From an uncultured Eubacteriales bacterium (GTDB lineage Bacteria > Bacillota > Clostridia > TANB77 > CAG-508), in assembly GCA_902787685.1 (NCBI GenBank), contig CADAHH010000019.1:1-64000 (forward strand): a stretch of DNA of 64,000 nucleotides, given 5' to 3'. Positions 53,989 through 63,210 of this stretch are shown one piece after another. The translations under genes and the position numbers were made by a program. The notes beneath the pieces are model-generated. The model had not been told where the DNA came from. It made no database searches and worked only from the letters and a program-made list of their open reading frames with translations. Every line of letters starts with the position of its first letter. The first letter of the stretch is position 1.

Positions 53989-54384
53989 GTGAAAATGGAA
54001 GTTATCAAAGATAAATTTATTGATGAAAGAACAGGTATTGAATATATAAGATGTAAAGATTATTATTTACCTAATTTAGTAATGCCTGAAGAAAATACAA
54101 ATTATCAAATTGGAAAATATGGCAGAATGAAATTAAATTATTTAAAAAATTATAAAAAAGCTGAATACTTAAATTTACTTATGGATTGCAAATTAAACCG
54201 ATATTTACACGAGATAGATATTGCATGTATTGACAGAATTAATGCAATTATATCTAAACTAGCAAAACAAGAAAATGTAACAGACGAGTTAAAAGCAACT
54301 AATCAGTTGGAATGGGTACAAGCTATGAATAATATAAAAAACAGGGCTGAAGAAATTGTAACAAGCGAATTAATTTATGTGTAG
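53989..54384 (+). CDS. tnpV: TnpV-family protein (right copy)
   Basis: A 131-residue homologue of the protein at 2204-2599 (shared FIDERTGIEY, IGKYGRMK, KKAEYLNL, NQLEWVQAMNNIKNRAEEIV). It lies between the replication gene and mobC, as is common in clostridial integrative elements. Function unknown. AAAGGAGAA precedes the ATG. Confidence 0.88.
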   Translation: MKMEVIKDKFIDERTGIEYIRCKDYYLPNLVMPEENTNYQIGKYGRMKLNYLKNYKKAEYLNLLMDCKLNRYLHEIDIACIDRINAIISKLAKQENVTDELKATNQLEWVQAMNNIKNRAEEIVTSELIYV

Positions 54385-54396
54385 GAGGAAAACTTT

Positions 54397-54714
54397 ATGG
54401 AAGAAGTAAGATTATATGAAATGTATTTAACTGAGGCTATTGAAGAAAGAAAAACTGATTTATTAAATAGAAACAATGAATATAAAAAATTAAGAAAAAA
54501 GCTAGATGATATTTTTAATGAATATCCAAATTTACAATATATTTTAGAAGAAAATCAACATCTAGTATTAAATGAAACTGAATGTAAAATGTTGCAAAAA
54601 CTAATTACAATTCATATGGATATTAGAGATTTTGAAGAAAAAGAAATATTTCTTTTAGGTGGCAAAGAAATGTTTTTATATTTAAAAGATGTTGGATTAA
54701 TTAAAGAAAAATAA
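54397..54714 (+). CDS. Hypothetical helical protein of the element, 105 residues
   Basis: A charged, mostly helical protein (LTEAIEERKTDLLNRNNEYK, KKLDDIFNEYPNLQYILEEN) with no family I recognise. It starts 12 bases after tnpV behind AGGAGGAA and so is in the same operon. The following 250 bases (54715-54967) hold the candidate transfer origin. Confidence 0.6.
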   Translation: MEEVRLYEMYLTEAIEERKTDLLNRNNEYKKLRKKLDDIFNEYPNLQYILEENQHLVLNETECKMLQKLITIHMDIRDFEEKEIFLLGGKEMFLYLKDVGLIKEK

Positions 54715-54808
54715 CTTATATTTAGAAAAAGTTTTATATAAGATTTCTTCTTTTTTATGTCTAAATCTTTAAATAATTACTAAAATTTTAACCTATGAAA
54801 TATGAAAA

Positions 54809-54889
54809 GCAAGCGACGCATTTATACTCCCGTCTAAATACCGCTTGCAATTTTTATGCAAAAATTGTTTATGGGGAATTTATTCCCCA
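54809..54889 (+). other. Candidate oriT upstream of mobC
   Basis: Three stem-loops in 80 bases: GCAAGCG/CGCTTGC (54809 and 54842), CAATTTTT/AAAAATTG (about 54848-54866), and a perfect TGGGGAAT/ATTCCCCA hairpin (54872-54889). Their location just before mobC and the relaxase, and their likeness to the hairpin set at 84-230, fit an origin of transfer. The nick site cannot be named. Confidence 0.5.
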
Positions 54890-54967
54890 ATCCCCTATTT
54901 TAATTTTATAAAATTTATTCATGCAGTCAAGAAATTGGCTGTTATTTTTTGGGAGGTGAAAAATTTT

Positions 54968-55315
54968 ATGAGAAAAAGAACAATAAAAAAACAGATTTGG
55001 ATTAATCAAGATGAAGAAAATTTATTAAAGCTAAAATCTAAAAAATCTGGTTTAAATGAATCTGAATTTTTAAGGAGCTGTATTAAAGGTTATAAAATAA
55101 AAGAACAACCAACTAAAGAAATTATAGAATTTACAAGAAAAATTACAGGCATAGCAAATAATATAAATCAAATAGCAAGAGTAGTTAATACCGTTGGATA
55201 TATTAAAGATGAAGATTTAAATTATATTAAGAATACTATGCCCCAATTTATAGTAGATTTTCAAAAGAAAATATATTCAAGAGGAGATGATTTTAGTGGC
55301 AGTAATAAAAATTAA
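54968..55315 (+). CDS. mobC: MobC-like relaxosome protein
   Basis: A 115-residue protein. The N-terminal ribbon-helix-helix-like part (KKQIWINQDEENLLKLKSKK, GLNESEFLRSCI) and the following ITGIANNINQIARVVNTVGY are typical of MobC, which helps the relaxase find the transfer origin. I start at ATG 54968, where GGGAGGTG lies before it; a longer frame has no support. The relaxase start overlaps its end. Confidence 0.9.
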   Translation: MRKRTIKKQIWINQDEENLLKLKSKKSGLNESEFLRSCIKGYKIKEQPTKEIIEFTRKITGIANNINQIARVVNTVGYIKDEDLNYIKNTMPQFIVDFQKKIYSRGDDFSGSNKN

Positions 55316-56597
55316 AAATATTAAAAGCAACTTACAGGCAGTAATTAATTATGGGAAAAATGGAGATAAAACAGAAAATGGTATTTTAGTTTCAAGTGTA
55401 AATTGCTCAGTTGAAACAGCTTATGAAGAGATGGCACTTACTAAAAAGTTTTTTCATAAAGAAGATAAAACTCTAGGCTATCATATAATTCAATCATTTA
55501 AAGGAAATGAAGTATCTCCAAAACTTGCAAATCAAATAGGAAAAGAACTTGCTGAAGAATTATGGGGAGATAAATATCAAGTTGTAATCTGTACTCATAT
55601 TAATAAAGATAATGTCCACAATCATATAATTCTAAATTCTGTTTCATTTATAGATGGCTATAAACATCATAATTCTAAAGCACAAATTGCATTTTTAAAA
55701 GAAACCTCTGATAGATTATGTTTAAATTATGGACTATCTATTATAGATACACCAAAAGCAAATAAAGAAAAAGAATTCAGGCAAAAAAATATTGATTATT
55801 TTAGCCGTACAGACGAAAAAATGCAAAAAATAATAACTGATATAGATGAGGCAATAAAATCCGCTAAAAAGTATTCTGACTTTAAATTAATTTTAAAATC
55901 AAAAGGTTATGAAAATATAAAGGATAGTGATAAATATTTAAGTTTGAAAACTCCATACTATTCAAGAAATATAAGAATAAATAGAGTATTTGGAGAAAAA
56001 TATTCTGTAGAAGGTATTAAAGAAAGAATTTATGGCTATTTAAAAGAAGATTTACCACCAGTTCAAAATTATAAAAAGAAATATTACAGAAAGGTATATA
56101 CTGGACCAAAGATAAATAAATATTTGCTTGAAACAAGCTCATTTTACAGGTTATATGTTCATTATTTATATTTTTTTGGAATATTACCTGCTAAAAATGA
56201 ATATATCGAACTATCTCCTGATTATTATAAACAAAAGCGAAAAAATAATATGATATTTGAAGAACTTAATTTTCTTGCAAGACATTCTTTTTCTTCGATA
56301 TCAGATGTATCAGTATATAAAGAGAATCTAGAAAATAAACTACATGAATTAAAAGGAAAACGAGAACTTTTGTGGAGAAAACATAAATTTGCTCATACAA
56401 ATAAAAAGGATGAAATTCTAAAAGAAATAAATGAACTTACTGAAGAAATTAATACTATTCAAGCACAGAAAAATGCGTGTAATAGGATTATTGCTAAATA
56501 TGAGGATATTAAATATTATTATGAAAATAAGTTCAAATTCAAAGAAATTATAGGAAATTTTATAAATATACCTAAAAAGAATTTTGGATATAGGTAA
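55296..56597 (+). CDS. mobA: MobA/VirD2-type relaxase
   Basis: A 433-residue relaxase of the MOB-P type. It starts VIKIKNIKSNLQAVINYGKN with a likely catalytic Tyr, followed by FHKEDKTLGYHIIQSFKGNE and the metal site CTHINKDNVHNHIILNSVSF. The C-terminal third is a long coiled coil. It nicks the transfer origin and leads the strand to a recipient with the help of other conjugation machinery. I use the GTG at 55296 (GGAG nine bases before). It is followed by a strong terminator. Confidence 0.92.
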   Translation: MAVIKIKNIKSNLQAVINYGKNGDKTENGILVSSVNCSVETAYEEMALTKKFFHKEDKTLGYHIIQSFKGNEVSPKLANQIGKELAEELWGDKYQVVICTHINKDNVHNHIILNSVSFIDGYKHHNSKAQIAFLKETSDRLCLNYGLSIIDTPKANKEKEFRQKNIDYFSRTDEKMQKIITDIDEAIKSAKKYSDFKLILKSKGYENIKDSDKYLSLKTPYYSRNIRINRVFGEKYSVEGIKERIYGYLKEDLPPVQNYKKKYYRKVYTGPKINKYLLETSSFYRLYVHYLYFFGILPAKNEYIELSPDYYKQKRKNNMIFEELNFLARHSFSSISDVSVYKENLENKLHELKGKRELLWRKHKFAHTNKKDEILKEINELTEEINTIQAQKNACNRIIAKYEDIKYYYENKFKFKEIIGNFINIPKKNFGYR

Positions 56598-56605
56598 AAA
56601 AATCG

Positions 56606-56642
56606 GAAAGCTTTATCAAAATATTTGGCTTTCCGTATTTTT
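56606..56642 (+). terminator. Terminator after the relaxase
   Basis: Arms CGGAAAGC and GCTTTCCG close a 16-base loop, followed by a run of T (TATTTTTTTTT). Confidence 0.85.
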
Positions 56643-56687
56643 TTTTAATAAAGTTTTTCTAATAAATATTTAGAATTAATATATTCT

Positions 56688-57914
56688 CTATTTTCTTACA
56701 AAATACACATTAAATGGTAATCCTACTTTTTTTCCTTTATACTTACTATAATCTAGTATTATATTTTTTTCTTTACATTTTTCATTGATTTTTTCTGTCA
56801 ATTCAAAAAGGAACTTTATATCATCATTTCTATCAAGTTTCTTATATTTACATATTATTTCGAATAATGTAGCCTCAGTTCCAATTGGCATTTTAGATAT
56901 GTCACCCACTACAGCTTCGACAATATTCTCTATACTAGATGAATTATTATTTTTTAATTCTTTATCATAAGTATCAAGTAGACCATGTCTATCAATAAAA
57001 TCAACAGAAAAATCAATTTCTTTTCTTTTTTCTTTATTTAGTAGCTCTACTAATTCTTTTACAGATTTTTTAGTTCTAGCCTTTTGCAAATAATACTTAG
57101 CAACCCATTCATCTTTTTCTATTCCTTGACCATGTAAATACATTATTCCGATGTAATAAGTTGCTTCAGAATCATAATAACAGCTTTCATTAAAGCACTC
57201 AAATGCCTTTTGATAATTTTTCTCAACACCTCTTCCTTCATAATACATTTTTCCAAGTAATGTTAAAGCTTCAATTATTTTCGTTTCTTTAATTAGTTTA
57301 CTTAATTCTTCAAATGCTTTTTTTTCATCTTTTTGAATACCTTTTCCATCATATAATGCACAAATTTTGTAATACATAGCATTTTTGTTTCCTTCATTAG
57401 CAGCTTGATTGAATAAATTATATGCCTTTTCATTTTCATCTATGTTATAATATCTATAACCTAATTCAAATTTTGCATACATATTATCATTTGCTTCTTC
57501 TTTTAATTCTTCAATGCTTTGATTAAAATAGTATATCTCATTTGCAAATGCATTTACATCCTCTTCTGAACTTAATGTACAAATTTTATACCTATATTTT
57601 ATAACACTATTAGCCTCACCCAATTTTAGTCTAACATTTTGTACTATTTCTTTATATCTTTCTAAATCTATGTTTTTAAATCTATTTGCTAATCTATTTA
57701 TTATGTTATCTTCTGGTTGTTCAAAATAAAATATTGTTTCATCTATAGATTCAATTTTTAATTCTTCTTTTAGTATTTTATGTGCATTAAATAAATTATA
57801 GACTTCTTTTGCTTCTTCTATTTTTTTAATATTGGTGATTGTAGAAACCATATAATAAATCACTAATTTAATCAATTCTATTTCATAGTCTCTATTTTCT
57901 TTTTTGTTATACAT
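56688..57914 (-). CDS. Sel1-repeat protein
   Basis: A 408-residue helical protein. Residues about 150-290 hold four or five Sel1-like repeats (AKFELGYRYYNIDENEKAYN, YYKICALYDGKGIQKDEKKA, LLGKMYYEGRGVEKNYQKAF, YIGIMYLHGQGIEKDEWVAK). Such repeats bind other proteins. The C-terminal 100 residues are not known. It is the last gene of a four-gene minus-strand set with the zincin and a membrane protein. GGAGGAT precedes the ATG. Confidence 0.8.
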   Translation of the reverse strand: MYNKKENRDYEIELIKLVIYYMVSTITNIKKIEEAKEVYNLFNAHKILKEELKIESIDETIFYFEQPEDNIINRLANRFKNIDLERYKEIVQNVRLKLGEANSVIKYRYKICTLSSEEDVNAFANEIYYFNQSIEELKEEANDNMYAKFELGYRYYNIDENEKAYNLFNQAANEGNKNAMYYKICALYDGKGIQKDEKKAFEELSKLIKETKIIEALTLLGKMYYEGRGVEKNYQKAFECFNESCYYDSEATYYIGIMYLHGQGIEKDEWVAKYYLQKARTKKSVKELVELLNKEKRKEIDFSVDFIDRHGLLDTYDKELKNNNSSSIENIVEAVVGDISKMPIGTEATLFEIICKYKKLDRNDDIKFLFELTEKINEKCKEKNIILDYSKYKGKKVGLPFNVYFVRK

Positions 57915-57934
57915 TATATAATCCTCCTTTAATA

Positions 57935-58297
57935 CTATTGTAAAAAATTCTTTTTCTGCAACATTAAATCCATTTTTATTTTTTCTATTTTCTTGTCTAT
58001 GTATCTTGTTCTATTAATAATTGCTTTTTCTATATTATCTAATTCATCCATATTCATTTTAACAAGTATATCTGGGCTTTTTTTAATCTCATTTATAATT
58101 CTCAAATCATCTTTATTATCTTTAAAGGAAATATAATCATTAAATTGCTTTTTTGACCTTCCTATATAACATATCTCTGGTTTCGATTGTTCTACTATAT
58201 CAAATTGAACGTTCTTCTTAAATAAATTACAAAAAAAATGTTTAATTTTGCTAAAAATATCTTTTTTATATACAATCATATCTTTATGATCTTTCAT
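57935..58297 (-). CDS. Hypothetical protein, 120 residues
   Basis: A basic N-terminus (DIFSKIKHFFCNLFKKN) and a helical C-terminus (VKMNMDELDNIEKAIINRTR, then a lysine-rich helix). I know no family. Its start overlaps the end of the zincin gene by 14 bases, so it is translated with it. GAGGAGAAAA lies before the ATG. Confidence 0.6.
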   Translation of the reverse strand: MKDHKDMIVYKKDIFSKIKHFFCNLFKKNVQFDIVEQSKPEICYIGRSKKQFNDYISFKDNKDDLRIINEIKKSPDILVKMNMDELDNIEKAIINRTRYIDKKIEKIKMDLMLQKKNFLQ

Positions 58298-59378
58298 CAG
58301 GTCTTTTCTCCTCTATATCTTTATCTAATAATGCTTTATCCTTCCCATATTGTCCCAATTCTATTTGTTTTTCGTTTAATGCTCTTTCTTTTGATGCTAG
58401 CACTTTCATCAAATATACTATTTTTTGAATTTTAATGCGCTTTTCTTCTGGTAAACCTTCTTGCTGATGTAATACTATATTATTTATACTATTATCATTT
58501 CTTTCTTCATATGTACTAGTAAATTTTCTTATCTTTTCTATTCCTCTATCTCTTTTACTATCAATTTCGTCTGGATTATTCATAATATCTTGTATTGATA
58601 CATACATTGAACTAACCCAATCATCGAATCCTGATATCAGTGCCTCGCTGTTTTCTTTTCCAATTAGTTTAATCCATTCTTTTGGATTTTCAAATTGAGA
58701 TATTCTAATTGCTTTAGCTAATTTAGGAAAACTCATTAATTTTTTTGATGCTGGCATCATAGCTTTATATCCATTAGGTTCGCATTCTTTTCCAGTCATA
58801 AGTGTCATAATTTGTGCTTCATCATAAGAATTTAATGCTTCTTCAATTCCAACATTATTTGATTGAACTTTATTGTACATTTCACTGTTTGAATCATATT
58901 CATATATATTCTCTATTAATCCTTGATATGCTATAATTTGTTTATCCTGTAATTTAAATTCTCTTCCATATCCTTTAACAGCATGACACATTTCATGTAT
59001 TAAAGTTGATTGATTTTCTTCATTACTAAAATCAAAAGGTTTATAAATTCCAAAAAAATGTCTGTTAACGTAAATTATTGTTTTACTTTCCAAACTATTT
59101 TCTGTTTTTTTAACCATTGTATCACATAGTGCTGCCGCCAAAGCTGGTATTTCCCACTCTTTATCAACTCCAAAATAATCGTTTAAATAATCTTTTATAT
59201 TTTCATTTTCTTCCTCAATATGTATTTTAACATTGCGAAAGCAGTTTAAAATCAAATCTTTTTTATCTTGTCCATAATATTGAATCATGAATGGTATTGA
59301 TTTTCCAATAAAATTTAAAAGTTCATCTGAATAATTAAACCTTTCCTTTAGCTCTTGTAAATATGTATTAATATCCAT
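58284..59378 (-). CDS. Putative zincin metallopeptidase
   Basis: A 364-residue protein with the zincin motif His128-Glu-x-x-His132 (TLIHEMCHAV). The later EYDSNSEMYNKV and NSYDEAQIMTLMTG stretches could supply the third ligand. The first 100 residues are helical, and the C-terminal 80 residues are charged and helical. The substrate is unknown. No signal is seen, so it should act in the cytoplasm. It belongs to the 56.7-60.3 kb set. GGAAGG precedes the ATG. Confidence 0.7.
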   Translation of the reverse strand: MDINTYLQELKERFNYSDELLNFIGKSIPFMIQYYGQDKKDLILNCFRNVKIHIEEENENIKDYLNDYFGVDKEWEIPALAAALCDTMVKKTENSLESKTIIYVNRHFFGIYKPFDFSNEENQSTLIHEMCHAVKGYGREFKLQDKQIIAYQGLIENIYEYDSNSEMYNKVQSNNVGIEEALNSYDEAQIMTLMTGKECEPNGYKAMMPASKKLMSFPKLAKAIRISQFENPKEWIKLIGKENSEALISGFDDWVSSMYVSIQDIMNNPDEIDSKRDRGIEKIRKFTSTYEERNDNSINNIVLHQQEGLPEEKRIKIQKIVYLMKVLASKERALNEKQIELGQYGKDKALLDKDIEEKRPDERS

Positions 59379-59402
59379 TTCATTACCTTCCTATTTAAAA
59401 AT

Positions 59403-60329
59403 CTATTTTAAGACTATAAATAGTATTGTGCTTATAATAATTTGTATTAATAGTATTTTCTTACAAATTTTATATAATTTCTCAATTTTCTCTCTTCTTT
59501 GTTTTGCATCCCAATATATACCAATTTGAACTTCAGATTGTTTAGTATAGTCTTCTAAATTGTCAACATATTTTGATCTATTATTATAGCTATCATATCC
59601 TGCATATTTTTTTTCAGGTAAAAGTGGCTTATATATAATCCTTATGTACCAGCTAGCTAATATATTTCCTAGCACAATAGCCATTATCCATTGTCCAACA
59701 ATGATTACATATTTATTATTTATATATTCTATAATATTATTTTGTATTTTTCCTATATTTATTTTAATAATACTATAAACAATATATGATACTATAATTC
59801 CAACTGCTATTGCAAAAGCTTGTATTCTTAAGTTTCTATGTTTAATTGTAGAATTTAATCTAACATCATTATCTTCAAGAATGTCCACAACCTCCATATG
59901 TAAATTGTGTGCTTCACTTTCTTGATTGCTTGTTGTAACTTCTATTGTTGATTTATTATGATTAAAAAATAATCCTAGATATATTCTATTAAAAATATAA
60001 TCCCCATGCGTGGTTTGCTTTGTAGTTTCAAAAGAAATTGATAAATTAATTTCAATATTCTTTATATCTCGTGCATTTTGCAAATTTGATACAAACCATA
60101 CATAATCTTCTTCTTTCATAATTTTTCCATTCATATATTCTATTTGGTATGTTATTTTACTTTCTCCATTTCCATACTCATAAATTTTATCTGTATATGA
60201 AAGGTTCTTATTTTTTTTATTGTCTAATTCAAATCTTTTATCATATTTTTCTTTATAATCTTCTAAATAATCTGCAACTTTTCTAATTGTCTCCATTGAA
60301 ATTTGCCTATTTTCTATTTTATTATTCAT
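59403..60329 (-). CDS. Membrane protein with cytoplasmic N-domain
   Basis: A 308-residue protein. A soluble N-terminal domain (1 to about 165) precedes three hydrophobic helices (about 170-192, 208-230 and 288-307), the last one at the very C-terminus. The charged segment between helix 2 and 3 includes KYVDNLEDYTKQSEVQIGIY. No family is recognised. First gene of the four-gene set; GGAAGGAT precedes the ATG. A membrane protein, a protease and a Sel1 protein in one set may form one system. Confidence 0.65.
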   Translation of the reverse strand: MNNKIENRQISMETIRKVADYLEDYKEKYDKRFELDNKKNKNLSYTDKIYEYGNGESKITYQIEYMNGKIMKEEDYVWFVSNLQNARDIKNIEINLSISFETTKQTTHGDYIFNRIYLGLFFNHNKSTIEVTTSNQESEAHNLHMEVVDILEDNDVRLNSTIKHRNLRIQAFAIAVGIIVSYIVYSIIKINIGKIQNNIIEYINNKYVIIVGQWIMAIVLGNILASWYIRIIYKPLLPEKKYAGYDSYNNRSKYVDNLEDYTKQSEVQIGIYWDAKQRREKIEKLYKICKKILLIQIIISTILFIVLK

Positions 60330-60485
60330 AAGTAATCCTTCCTATAATTTTTAATCATCTTAAGCCACTATACTTGTATTTTATAATTAATAGATTTTCT
60401 TGTCAATATCAATAATCTTTTTTATGCAAGTTATTTTGCCCAAAGACATTGAATTTAAATATAAAAAAAATATTTTAAAAAAGTA

Positions 60486-60514
60486 TGTACATTTTTCAAA
60501 TTTTAGTGTATAAT
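60486..60514 (+). promoter_or_regulatory. Promoter of the candidate small RNA
   Basis: TGTACA (60486-60491) and a perfect TATAAT (60509-60514) are 17 bases apart, in an otherwise gene-free stretch. Confidence 0.65.
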
Positions 60515-60520
60515 TTAAAT

Positions 60521-60647
60521 ATAAGGAAGAATAATATATATTATAAATAATATTATTTACTGGGTCTGAAATAGTTTACTAGATTAGGACCTGACCCGAG
60601 CTGATGCAAAGCGTCAGTAAAAGCCATTCGAACGAATGGCTTTTTAT
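60521..60647 (+). ncRNA. Candidate structured small RNA
   Basis: Behind the promoter lie three structures: a stem GGGTC/GACCC (about 60562 to 60595) that encloses TAGTTTACTA, a hairpin CTGATGC-AAA-GCGTCAG (60601-60617), and a terminator AAGCCATTCG/CGAATGGCTT with a T-run (60621-60645). No ORF with a ribosome binding site fits. The G+C is well above the surroundings. It converges on the DUF3800 gene. On the minus strand it looks a little like the signal-recognition RNA tip but lacks the key loop. A guide, antitoxin or regulatory RNA is possible; function unknown. Confidence 0.55.
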
Positions 60648-61336
60648 TATAGTCTTTTACTTTTTAATAAATTAATTATATGTCTAAAATCTTTCCCTTT
60701 AAAGAAAAATTTTTCAGCATTAGTAAAAGGAATATTATTCTTTCTTTTATAGTCTAATTTATCAATTACTGTAAGCATGTCCGAAACCTGAAATAATCTT
60801 TTCTTTGTATGGTCGAATTTTACTCTTCTCTCAACTTTAGGATTAGTTGCAAAAATAGTATCAAGTATTGTTGCTAATGTTTCTTGTCCATTATCATAAT
60901 AAATAACTATTTTATCAAAAGATTCTAAATATTTTCTATTATCATTTACGAATTTTCCTATTTCTCTTGCTAGAGCCATATTTAGTTGCATTTTTTTATT
61001 TATATATTTTTTATCTATTATAATAGTTTTTAGCTTAACTTTTACTCTATTTGAGAAATAAAATATTGCCCAAAATATACTTTTTCTTTTTTCTAAATCA
61101 AAATGTGAATAATCTCCTCTTTTTGCTACAAGATATGCCAAATGTATCATACCTTCATAATCAAGGTCTTTTAATCTTTCATTTAAATATTTTAATTCAT
61201 TTTGTATTGAATCCGAACTTTCATGTAATGTAAATGATACTGCATACAAGTCTGAACTTCCTTTTACAAAACCAAAGTCTCCACTTTCATCTATGAATAT
61301 GTTTAGTCGCTTTATCTTAATCACCTTCTTTGCCAT
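60647..61336 (-). CDS. DUF3800 protein (RNase H-like)
   Basis: A 229-residue protein of the DUF3800 family. It starts RLNIFIDESGDFG, with the acidic pair of the RNase H-like fold, and has further acids in IVIYYDNGQE and FQVSDMLTVIDKL. DUF3800 proteins are linked to defence islands and some transposons. The ATG at 61336 has no ribosome binding site; AAGGTGATT lies just before ATA 61318 (the codon before KRLNIF), a possible non-standard start. It overlaps the end of the DUF4365 gene, so translation is coupled. Confidence 0.85.
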   Translation of the reverse strand: MAKKVIKIKRLNIFIDESGDFGFVKGSSDLYAVSFTLHESSDSIQNELKYLNERLKDLDYEGMIHLAYLVAKRGDYSHFDLEKRKSIFWAIFYFSNRVKVKLKTIIIDKKYINKKMQLNMALAREIGKFVNDNRKYLESFDKIVIYYDNGQETLATILDTIFATNPKVERRVKFDHTKKRLFQVSDMLTVIDKLDYKRKNNIPFTNAEKFFFKGKDFRHIINLLKSKRL

Positions 61337-63074
61337 AATTCAATAATTTATAAATTGGGAATTCACTAAATGTTTTTCTTTCTTGATCTTTTAAAGATTT
61401 AAATTGCAACTTTGCTTCTTCTAAATTATCAATAAGTATATTGCAAGAAATCTTAAAGAACGATTCTTCATTTTTATCTCTAATTTTTATTAATTCTTCA
61501 ATTTCACTTTGCTCTAGTTTTCTTAATCTTTTTTCAATTTGTAAATAATTAATCCTTGCAATATCATGCATATTATCAAATTCTAGTATTTTTTTCAATA
61601 AAAATTTTGCATAATCTAATAATGAAGTTTTATGTATATAATCATAAGCTTTTAATATTTCTAAAGCTTGAAGATTTAAAAGTATTTCTTCTCCTTTTTC
61701 CAAATCTTTTTCATTATAAGACATTTTCATTTCTTCTATATCAATGTCATCAGCCAAATACGCATCTTTATTTAATATTGAAAAGAAGTTTTTTGTACAT
61801 ATTCCATTTTCTCCCTCGTCATATCTAAATTGAAAATGATTTTTCCTAGAATCATTCCATAGACTATAAACTTCGAAAGAGTCATCTTTTAACTTATCAG
61901 CAAAAATAGAAAATCTAATGTCTTTAATCTGAATTGACCCAAATGTAGAAATATCCCATTCTTTAATTTTAATTTTTTGATTATTGTCTATTGCATCAAT
62001 CCATATTAATAACCTATTAATATCTTCAATATCCCATTCATCTATGTTAATATCTTTATTTATATTATGTTTTTCGCAAAAGCCATATATTTTTAAATAG
62101 GCTTCATATAGTTTCGAATATCTCACTTTTTCTTCTTTTTGAGGTTTTATTGTCACTAATCCTTCTCCAATAAAAAATCCATTATTGTCTATCAAATCAT
62201 CCCAAAATTCTAATTGTTTTATTCTTTCATTTAATGTACCTGATAAACTTATTGAAATCTTTTTTTGTTGCCTAGCTAAAGAAAAAGCTTTTCCGAATGT
62301 GATTATTTCTGTTCCATCTATATCTACACTACATTTTATAGTATCATAAAAAACTTTACCACTTTTGCTTTTTATACTAATATCTATTCCATGAACTACT
62401 TTAGTAATCTCAGCATATTCAACATCTATAATATTTTGATTTTCATCTCTTAAATAAATGAATTTTTCTTCGCCCAAAATTGTTAAAGGGTTAAACTTTC
62501 CTCTACTCCATGTAGAAAATGTACTTAGTTTTTTGCCTTCTATTGAAATTGCATCTTTATTAAAAATCTCTTTTGCTAATTTTTTTTGAGTATCTTTATC
62601 TATTGCAAAATTTCTACATATCCTTTCTAAATGAAAAGTGTCCGTTATTTCTTTAAGTGTAACCCTTATTTCATTTTTTGAATTAGGTTGTTCTTTTAAT
62701 AAATCATAAATATTTTTAGGCAACAATGAATTATAATATATTTTAAATTCTCCATTTTTTAAAAATCGCACAGCTAAAAATAAAGTCCCATCAATCTTGT
62801 TATAGTTCTCCAAATCATTTTTGTCTATATCAAACTTCCACTTGCTTTGCAATTTTTTTGCATTTGTTGATTTACCCTTTACTTGAACATCGATTCTTGT
62901 ATCAAAATTTTCTTTTTGGTCTATATTTCCTCTATATAAGTCTATATATCCATCCCATGATATGCCTGTATCATCAGAATTAAATTTGTAATCAATATAA
63001 TCTAATTGATCTAATAGGTTTTCAATTTTATTTAATGCCTTTTTTTCTGTTTTTTTAGAACTAATTCTCTCCAT
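61317..63074 (-). CDS. DUF4365 nuclease-like protein with helical C-terminus
   Basis: A 585-residue protein. The N-terminal DUF4365 domain (about 1-140) has a restriction-endonuclease-like core (GISWDGYIDLYRG, RIDVQVKGKST with Asp...Gln-x-Lys). The middle is beta-rich, and the C-terminal 130 residues are TPR-like helices (QALEILKAYDYIHKTSLLDY, ARINYLQIEKRLRKLEQSEI). Such proteins are found in defence islands. It is coupled to DUF3800. The pair, with the small RNA behind, may be one anti-phage or plasmid-control module. ACGGAGAAAA precedes the ATG. Confidence 0.8.
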   Translation of the reverse strand: MERISSKKTEKKALNKIENLLDQLDYIDYKFNSDDTGISWDGYIDLYRGNIDQKENFDTRIDVQVKGKSTNAKKLQSKWKFDIDKNDLENYNKIDGTLFLAVRFLKNGEFKIYYNSLLPKNIYDLLKEQPNSKNEIRVTLKEITDTFHLERICRNFAIDKDTQKKLAKEIFNKDAISIEGKKLSTFSTWSRGKFNPLTILGEEKFIYLRDENQNIIDVEYAEITKVVHGIDISIKSKSGKVFYDTIKCSVDIDGTEIITFGKAFSLARQQKKISISLSGTLNERIKQLEFWDDLIDNNGFFIGEGLVTIKPQKEEKVRYSKLYEAYLKIYGFCEKHNINKDINIDEWDIEDINRLLIWIDAIDNNQKIKIKEWDISTFGSIQIKDIRFSIFADKLKDDSFEVYSLWNDSRKNHFQFRYDEGENGICTKNFFSILNKDAYLADDIDIEEMKMSYNEKDLEKGEEILLNLQALEILKAYDYIHKTSLLDYAKFLLKKILEFDNMHDIARINYLQIEKRLRKLEQSEIEELIKIRDKNEESFFKISCNILIDNLEEAKLQFKSLKDQERKTFSEFPIYKLLNYGKEGD

Positions 63075-63210
63075 CTTTTTTCTCCGTTTTACTTTTTTCT
63101 TAATAATTAGCTTATATGTTCTTTTGTTACCTATTTTGATTGTAATCTTTTTTCTTTTTGTAACATTCCCCTTTCAAATTATTTTTGTAATCTAAAGCAT
63201 TTAAACTTTT

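Noticed and set aside
54845..54967. N-terminal extension of mobC
   Set aside because: It runs through the hairpins of the candidate transfer origin and has no ribosome binding site; ATG 54968 follows GGGAGGTG.
60560..60612. Signal-recognition-particle RNA on the minus strand
   Set aside because: The string GGGTCAGGTCC recalls the SRP tip, but the GGAA loop and the AGCAG side are missing, and promoter and terminator fit the plus strand.
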